Shown: positions 58,744 through 64,000 of the stretch, piece by piece
Position numbering within the stretch: position 1 is the first letter of the stretch
Layout: every line of letters begins with the position of its first letter
DNA from: Agromyces intestinalis
Lineage (GTDB): Bacteria > Actinomycetota > Actinomycetes > Actinomycetales > Microbacteriaceae
NCBI RefSeq assembly: GCF_008365295.1
Contig: NZ_CP043505.1
Location: forward strand, 868,001-932,000
DNA: 64,000 nucleotides
Direction of reading: 5' to 3'
Position numbers and translations under genes: made by a program
The notes under the pieces: generated by a model
Databases searched by the model: none
Seen by the model: only the letters and a program-made list of their open reading frames with translations
Told to the model about the DNA's origin: nothing

Positions 58744-60066
58744 ATGAACAGACGCAGCACCAAGCTCGTCGCACTGGGGGCGACCGCCGGACTCGCGGCG
58801 CTCGCGCTCGCGGGCTGCGCGCCCGCGGGCGACGGCGCAGACGGCTCCGGCGACACCACCACCATCACCTGGTGGCACAACGGCACCGGCGAGCCGCTGA
58901 ACTCCTTCTGGGAGGACGTCGCGGGCGAGTTCGAGGCCGAGCACCCCGGCGTCAACGTCGAGGTCGAGGCATTCCAGAGCGAAGACCTCCAGCGCACCCT
59001 CATCCCGAACGCCCTGCAGGCGGGCGGCGACGCCGCACCCGACCTCTTCATGGTCTGGGCCGAGGGCGAGATCAAGGCGCAGGTCGAGGCGGGCTACCTC
59101 AAGGACCTGAGCAGCCTCACCGACGTCGTCGAGAGCGTCGGCGGCGCGGGCACCGGCTGGAACGTCGACGGCAAGCAGTACGGCATCCCCTTCCGCTACG
59201 GCATCGAGGGCATCTGGTACAACGCCGATCTGTTCGAGCAGGCGGGCATCACCGAGATCCCTGCCACGTTCAGCGAGTACAGCGACGCCATCAACAAGCT
59301 CGCCGCCTCGGGCGTCTCCCCGGTCGGCGTCGGTGCCGGCGACGGCTGGCCGGCGGCCCACTGGTGGTACCAGTTCGCCATCAAGACCTGCTCGCCCGAA
59401 TCCCTCACCAAGGCAGCCGACACCCTCGAGTTCGACGACCCGTGCTTCGTCGAGGCCGGCGAGAACCTGAAGGCGTGGATGGACGAGTTCGACGGCGACC
59501 TGCCCTTCCAGTCGAACCCGACCAGCACCCCGGCGCAGAGCGTGCCGAACAGCTCGGCGGGCCTGCTCGCGTCGCAGACCACGGCCATGGAGCTCATGGG
59601 CACCTGGCACCGCGGTGAGGTCGCGAAGCTGGTTCCCGGCGCACCGGCCGACAACCCGCCGGCGCCCGAGTGGCTCTCGTGGATGCCCGTTCCCGACATC
59701 GAGGGCGCTTCGGGCGCACCCGGCGCCGCACTCGGCTCGGGCGACGCTTGGGGCGTCTACGTCGACGCCCCCGACGAGACGCTCGAACTGCTCGAGTACG
59801 TCATGAGCGAAGACGTGCAGACCCGCTTCGCAGCGCTCGGTGAGATCCCGACGGTCGCGGGTGCCGAAGCCGGCATCACCGACCCGGTGCTCAAGCAGAT
59901 CGCCGAGGGTACCGTCAACGCCTCGCTCGTCGTGACCTGGCTGGACACCCAGTACGGTCCGGTGATCGGTCAGGCGATGAACGACGCCATCGTGAACCTC
60001 ATGTTCGGCGACGGAACGCCCGAGTCGGTCCCCGAAGCGATGAACGCAGCGGCGGCCACGCTCTAG
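58744..60066 (+). CDS. Sugar-binding lipoprotein of the second ABC transporter
   Basis: This 440-residue lipoprotein (lipobox LALAGC, Cys about 25) has the CUT1 binding fold: TITWWHNGTGEPLNSFWEDVAGEFEAEHPGVNVEVEAFQ, DAAPDLFMVWAEGEIKAQVEAGYLKDLS and YGIPFRYGIEGIWYNADLFEQAGI. The preference for beta-xylosides or beta-glucosides is guessed from the GH3 gene. AGAGG lies seven bases before the ATG. Confidence 0.94.
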   Translation: MNRRSTKLVALGATAGLAALALAGCAPAGDGADGSGDTTTITWWHNGTGEPLNSFWEDVAGEFEAEHPGVNVEVEAFQSEDLQRTLIPNALQAGGDAAPDLFMVWAEGEIKAQVEAGYLKDLSSLTDVVESVGGAGTGWNVDGKQYGIPFRYGIEGIWYNADLFEQAGITEIPATFSEYSDAINKLAASGVSPVGVGAGDGWPAAHWWYQFAIKTCSPESLTKAADTLEFDDPCFVEAGENLKAWMDEFDGDLPFQSNPTSTPAQSVPNSSAGLLASQTTAMELMGTWHRGEVAKLVPGAPADNPPAPEWLSWMPVPDIEGASGAPGAALGSGDAWGVYVDAPDETLELLEYVMSEDVQTRFAALGEIPTVAGAEAGITDPVLKQIAEGTVNASLVVTWLDTQYGPVIGQAMNDAIVNLMFGDGTPESVPEAMNAAAATL

Positions 60067-60067
60067 C

Positions 60068-61054
60068 ATGACCGCTCTCGACACGGCCGGGCCCGCGGTG
60101 ACCGCGGGCCCGGCCCCCTCACGCAACACGAAGCACTCCGCACGGCGCACGACGCGCAAGTGGGGCGAGATCTCGCTCTTCGCCGGTCCCGCCGTGCTGG
60201 TCTACCTGATCTTCGTCCTCCTCCCCGTCCTCCTGGCGGCGTTCTACAGCTTCTTCAACTGGAACGGCCTGGGCCCCCTCGACCGCTTCATCGGGCTCGA
60301 CAACTACACCCGGCTGCTCGCGGACCCCGTGTTCCACCGCTCGGTGTTCAACAACTTCTTCATCATCGTGATGTCCCTGCTCATCCAGGGGCCCCTCGCG
60401 ATCCTCGTCGCGCTGCTCATGAACCGGCCCCTGCGCTTCCGCGGGCTGCTGCGCGCGCTCATCTTCGTTCCGTACGTCCTCAGCGAGGTCACCGCGGGCC
60501 TGGCGTGGCAGATCCTGCTGCAGTCGGTTCCGCCCAACCGCTGGGGTCCGTTCGACACGCTGCTGCGGTCCATCGGCATCGAGAATCCGCCGGCGTGGCT
60601 GGCCGATCAGGACGTCGTGATGTGGACGATGTTCGGCATCCTCACGTGGAAGTACCTCGGTCTCGCGATCATCCTCATGCTCGCCGGCCTCTCTGGCGTG
60701 CCCGAGGAGCTCTACGAGGCTGCGGCCCTCGACGGCGCCGGCTGGTGGAAGACGCAGTGGTACATCACGGTGCCGCTGCTCGGGCCCACCATCCGCATCT
60801 GGGCGTTCCTGTCGATCATCGGCGCGTTGCAGCTCTTCGACATGGTCTGGATCGTGACCGGAGGCGGGCCACTCAACGCCTCGTCCACGATGGCGGTCTA
60901 CATGGTCAAGAACGGCCTCAACGTCAGCCAGATCGGCTTCGGCAGTGCCGTCGCCGTCGTCCTGTTCCTCATCTCGCTCGTCATCGCCCTCGTGTACCAG
61001 CGCTTCGCGCTGCGCCGCGATCTCGCTGGCGCCATCACCGGAGGGGTGCGCTGA
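60068..61054 (+). CDS. Sugar ABC transporter permease (MalF-like), second system
   Basis: This 328-residue protein has six spans and the EAA loop LYEAAALDGAGWWKTQWYITVPLLGPTIR. It begins one base after the binding-protein stop codon and overlaps the next permease (TGATG). Confidence 0.94.
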   Translation: MTALDTAGPAVTAGPAPSRNTKHSARRTTRKWGEISLFAGPAVLVYLIFVLLPVLLAAFYSFFNWNGLGPLDRFIGLDNYTRLLADPVFHRSVFNNFFIIVMSLLIQGPLAILVALLMNRPLRFRGLLRALIFVPYVLSEVTAGLAWQILLQSVPPNRWGPFDTLLRSIGIENPPAWLADQDVVMWTMFGILTWKYLGLAIILMLAGLSGVPEELYEAAALDGAGWWKTQWYITVPLLGPTIRIWAFLSIIGALQLFDMVWIVTGGGPLNASSTMAVYMVKNGLNVSQIGFGSAVAVVLFLISLVIALVYQRFALRRDLAGAITGGVR

Positions 61055-61953
61055 TGACCGCCACGACCGCCATCACCACCCGCGGAGCCAAGACGGCCGT
61101 GCCGCGGCGCCGCGCCGGCGAGGGCTTCGACTGGGGCCAGCCGATCGTCTACGTCGTCGCCCTGGCCGTCGCGGCCATCGCCGTGGGGCCCGTGCTCTAC
61201 GTCTTCATCTCGGGCTTCCGCACGAACCCCGACTTCTTCACGAACCCGGCGGGCATGCCCGACCCGTGGACGGCCGACAACTACCTGCGGGTCCTCAGCA
61301 ACCCCACGTTCTGGAACCAGGTGTTCGCGAGCACCGTGACGGCGCTCGGCACGACCCTCGGCGTCATGCTGTTCGGCGTCATGGCCGCGTTCGTGATCGC
61401 GCGGTACGACTTCAAGGGTCGCCAGCTCCTGTATGCCATGTTCACGACGGGGCTGCTGTTCCCGCTCACGATCTCGATCCTTCCGCTCACGGTGCTGCTG
61501 CGACAGCTGAACCTGTTCGGCAGCTGGTGGGGCCTCATCATCCCCCAGGTGGCGTTCGCACTTCCGACGACGATCATCATCCTCGTTCCCTTCCTGCGCG
61601 CCATCCCCGGCGAGCTCGAGGACGCGGCCATGGTCGACGGCACGAGCCGCATCGGGTTCTTCTGGCGCATCATGGTGCCGCTCTCGATGCCCGCCCTCAT
61701 GACCGTCGGCGTGCTCGCGTTCGTGGGCAGCTGGAACGCCTACCTCCTGCCGCTCTTCGTGCTGCAGGCGGGCGGCGCGGGATCCGACAGCTACACGCTG
61801 CCACTCGGCGTGCAGTTCTTCTCGACCGCCAACGGACAGGACACCACCGGCGTGCTCTCGTATACGGCGCTCGCGATGCTCCCCGCGATCCTGTTCTTCA
61901 CGCTGGCTGAGAAGCGCATCGTCGGCGGACTCCAGGGAGCGGTGAAGGGATGA
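61054..61953 (+). CDS. Sugar ABC transporter permease (MalG-like), second system
   Basis: This 299-residue protein has six spans, EAA loop ELEDAAMVDGTSRIGFFWRIMVPLSMPA and FVGSWNAYLLPLFVL. As in the arabinoside system, no ATPase is encoded here. It overlaps the GH3 start by one base. Confidence 0.94.
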   Translation: MTATTAITTRGAKTAVPRRRAGEGFDWGQPIVYVVALAVAAIAVGPVLYVFISGFRTNPDFFTNPAGMPDPWTADNYLRVLSNPTFWNQVFASTVTALGTTLGVMLFGVMAAFVIARYDFKGRQLLYAMFTTGLLFPLTISILPLTVLLRQLNLFGSWWGLIIPQVAFALPTTIIILVPFLRAIPGELEDAAMVDGTSRIGFFWRIMVPLSMPALMTVGVLAFVGSWNAYLLPLFVLQAGGAGSDSYTLPLGVQFFSTANGQDTTGVLSYTALAMLPAILFFTLAEKRIVGGLQGAVKG

Positions 61954-64000
61954 TGATGGACCACCCCCGCCCCTGGCAGGATGCATCGCTGCCCGCCGCC
62001 GAGCGGGTCGAGTCGCTCGTCGCGGCGCTGACCCTCGACGAGAAGATCGCCCAGCTCTACGGCGTCTGGGTCGGCGCGTCGGCGGACGGCGGCGACGTCG
62101 CCCCGAACCAGCACGAGATGATCGGCGACATCGACCTCGACGCACTGGTGCCGAAGGGCCTCGGCCAGCTCACCCGGCCGTTCGGCACCGCACCGGTCGA
62201 TCCGGGCGTCGGCGCGCTGTCGCTCGCCCGCACGCAGCGGCGCATCGTCGCCGAGAGCCGATTCGGCATTCCCGCGCTCGCCCATGAGGAGTGCCTCGCG
62301 GGCTTCGCCGCATGGGGTGCGACCGCGTATCCGGTTCCGTTGAGCTGGGGGGCGACCTTCGATCCGGGGCTCATCGAGCGGATGTCACGCCGAATCGGCG
62401 ACGACCTGCGACGCGTCGGCGTCCACCAGGGACTCGCCCCGGTGCTCGACGTCGTGCGCGACGCCCGCTGGGGCCGGGTCGAGGAGACCATGGGCGAAGA
62501 CCCGTACCTCATCGGCACCGTGGGCGCCGCCTACGTGCGCGGGCTCGAGTCGGCCGGCATCGTCGCGACGCTCAAGCACTTCGTGGGGTACTCCGCGTCG
62601 AAGGCCGGCCGCAACCTGGCGCCGGTCTCGGTCGGCCCGCGCGAGCTCGCCGACGTGCTGCTGCCCCCGTTCGAGATGGTGCTGCGCGAGGGACGCCCCC
62701 GCTCGGTGATGAACGCGTACACCGACATCGACGGTGTGCCGACGGCCGCCGACGCCGCGCTGCTGACCGACCTGCTCCGCGGCGTCTGGGGCTTCGAGGG
62801 CACCGTGGTCGCCGATTACTTCGCAATCGCGTTCCTGCAGACCCTGCACGGCACGGCGGGGTCGCTCGCCGATGCCGCGGCGGCCGCGCTCGAGGCCGGC
62901 ATCGACGTCGAACTGCCGACCGTGCACGCCTTCGGCGCGCCGCTCGTCGAGGCCGTCGCCGACGGACGCCTCGACGTCGCGGTGATCGACCGGGCGCTGC
63001 GCCGGGTGCTCGCGCAGAAGCTCGAGCTCGGACTGCTCGACGCCGACTGGGACGCCACGCCCCCGGCGCTGCGCGATCTCGCCGACGACATCGACGCGGT
63101 GCGCGGCACCATCGACCTCGATCCGCCCGCCAACCGGGCGCTGGCGGCCGAGATCGCCGAGCGGGCGATCGTGCTGCTGCACAACGACGGCACGCTTCCC
63201 CTGACCGGCCCGGGGCGCACCGCGCCCGCGCGGATCGCGGTCATCGGCCCCAACGCCGACGACCGGTTCGCGGTGCTCGGCTGCTACTCGTTCCCGGCGC
63301 ACGTCGGCGTGCACCACCCCGAGTCGGGCGACGGCATCGCCCTGCCGACGCTGGTCGAGTCGCTGCGGGCCGAGTTCCCGGATGCCTCGATCAGCCACGT
63401 GCACGGCACCTCCGTCGACGGCGGCGAGACCGACGGGTTCGCCGAGGCGGTGGCCGCGGCATCCGAAGCCGATGTCGTGGTGCTCGCCCTGGGCGACCGC
63501 GCCGGTCTGTTCGGCCGAGGCACGAGCGGTGAGGGGTGCGACGCCGAGTCGCTCGCGCTGCCCGGAGCCCAGGGCGCGCTGCTCGAGGCGGTGCTCGACG
63601 CGGGCACGCCGACCGTCGTGACGCTGCTGGCGGGGCGCCCGTACACGCTCGGCACCGCGCCCGAGCGCGCCGCAGGCATCCTCGAGGCCTTCTTCGCCGG
63701 CGAGGAGGGCACGCGCGCCCTCGCGGGCATCCTGAGCGGACGTGTCTCGCCCAGCGGGCGACTGCCCGTGTCGGTGCCGGCGTCGGCGGGCGTGCACCCG
63801 TCGACGTATCTCGCGTCGCCGCTCGCGCAGCGCAACGGCGTGTCGAGCATCGACCCGACCGCCCGCTACCCGTTCGGCCACGGCCTCACCTACACGAGCT
63901 TCGAGTGGGGCGACGTGTCGGGCGACGCCTCCGCGGTCCCGACCGACGGCGAGGTCGCCGTGCAGGTGCGGATCGCGAACGCGGGCGACCGCACCGGCGC
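61953..64000 (+). CDS. GH3 family beta-xylosidase/beta-glucosidase (C-terminus beyond window)
   Basis: The first 682 residues are present. The catalytic (alpha/beta)8 domain has SWGATFDPGLIERMSRRIGDDLRRVGVHQGLAPVLDVVRDARWGRVEETMGEDPYL, LKHFVGYSASKAGRNLAPVSVGPREL and nucleophile Asp in TVVADYFAIAFL (about 288). The second domain follows (RAIVLLHNDGTLPL ... VVVLALGDRAGLFGRGTSGEGCDAESLALPG). The PFGHGLTYTSFEW segment leads into the fibronectin III-like domain at the edge. No signal peptide is present, so it hydrolyses imported oligosaccharides. The pattern fits the xylosidase-like GH3 group best. Confidence 0.92.
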   Translation, partial: MMDHPRPWQDASLPAAERVESLVAALTLDEKIAQLYGVWVGASADGGDVAPNQHEMIGDIDLDALVPKGLGQLTRPFGTAPVDPGVGALSLARTQRRIVAESRFGIPALAHEECLAGFAAWGATAYPVPLSWGATFDPGLIERMSRRIGDDLRRVGVHQGLAPVLDVVRDARWGRVEETMGEDPYLIGTVGAAYVRGLESAGIVATLKHFVGYSASKAGRNLAPVSVGPRELADVLLPPFEMVLREGRPRSVMNAYTDIDGVPTAADAALLTDLLRGVWGFEGTVVADYFAIAFLQTLHGTAGSLADAAAAALEAGIDVELPTVHAFGAPLVEAVADGRLDVAVIDRALRRVLAQKLELGLLDADWDATPPALRDLADDIDAVRGTIDLDPPANRALAAEIAERAIVLLHNDGTLPLTGPGRTAPARIAVIGPNADDRFAVLGCYSFPAHVGVHHPESGDGIALPTLVESLRAEFPDASISHVHGTSVDGGETDGFAEAVAAASEADVVVLALGDRAGLFGRGTSGEGCDAESLALPGAQGALLEAVLDAGTPTVVTLLAGRPYTLGTAPERAAGILEAFFAGEEGTRALAGILSGRVSPSGRLPVSVPASAGVHPSTYLASPLAQRNGVSSIDPTARYPFGHGLTYTSFEWGDVSGDASAVPTDGEVAVQVRIANAGDRTG

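Overview
The window is GC-rich, tightly packed bacterial chromosome with typical actinobacterial traits: many GTG starts, overlapping ATGA/GTGA gene junctions, a short SRP RNA, an actinobacterial-type LexA box and a menaquinol-type cytochrome b. The frequent octamer GGCATCCG/CGGATGCC and the gene content suggest Microbacteriaceae (for example an Agromyces-like organism). That placement is inference; no rRNA is present. I see no phage, insertion sequence or CRISPR array.

Layout. 0-4.3 kb: a LexA-boxed radical SAM gene, an ABC-F protein with an attenuator-like leader, and a pterin dehydratase-glyoxalase fusion. 4.3-9.5 kb: malate:quinone oxidoreductase, divergent from a D-amino-acid set (DSD1-type PLP enzyme, D-aminoacylase-like amidohydrolase, RidA). 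9.5-18.6 kb: lysC-asd, recR-dnaX, a DksA-like protein, and an ArsR-MFS pair with two palindromic operators. 18.7-26.6 kb: a wall-anchored subtilisin-like protease, a solitary cytochrome b apparently lacking both high-potential heme ligands, and pta-ackA. 26.7-27 kb: SRP RNA directly abutting tRNA-Ser(GGA). 27-33.1 kb: a molybdenum cofactor cluster (moeB-rhodanese, moeA, moaC, mobA, small protein, moaD; convergent moaA, moaE, mogA). 33-44.8 kb: a HerA-like ATPase, modABC with an HTH-Mop regulator, an AraC-kinase pair, GNATs and a saccharopine dehydrogenase-like protein. 44.9-49 kb: a DUF559 nuclease gene bracketed by nested palindromes and low-complexity arrays, with a third palindrome copy nearby. 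46.4-55.3 kb: an arabinan/arabinoside operon (sugar ABC transporter, GH51, GH43, alditol oxidase) under a LacI repressor with TACAACGTTGTA operators. 55.3-64 kb: a PAP2 phosphatase, a Bcr/CflA exporter, and a ROK regulator divergent from a second sugar ABC transporter with a GH3 glycosidase that runs off the end.

Cross-cutting signals. About eighteen genes have a TANNNT -10 box six to eight bases before the start codon, so leaderless transcription looks like the default. Molybdate uptake and cofactor synthesis are both here, but no molybdoenzyme is. The most unusual items are the DUF559/palindrome unit, the single-heme-pair cytochrome b, the perfect 22-bp inverted repeat inside the HerA-like gene, and the ABC-F leader.
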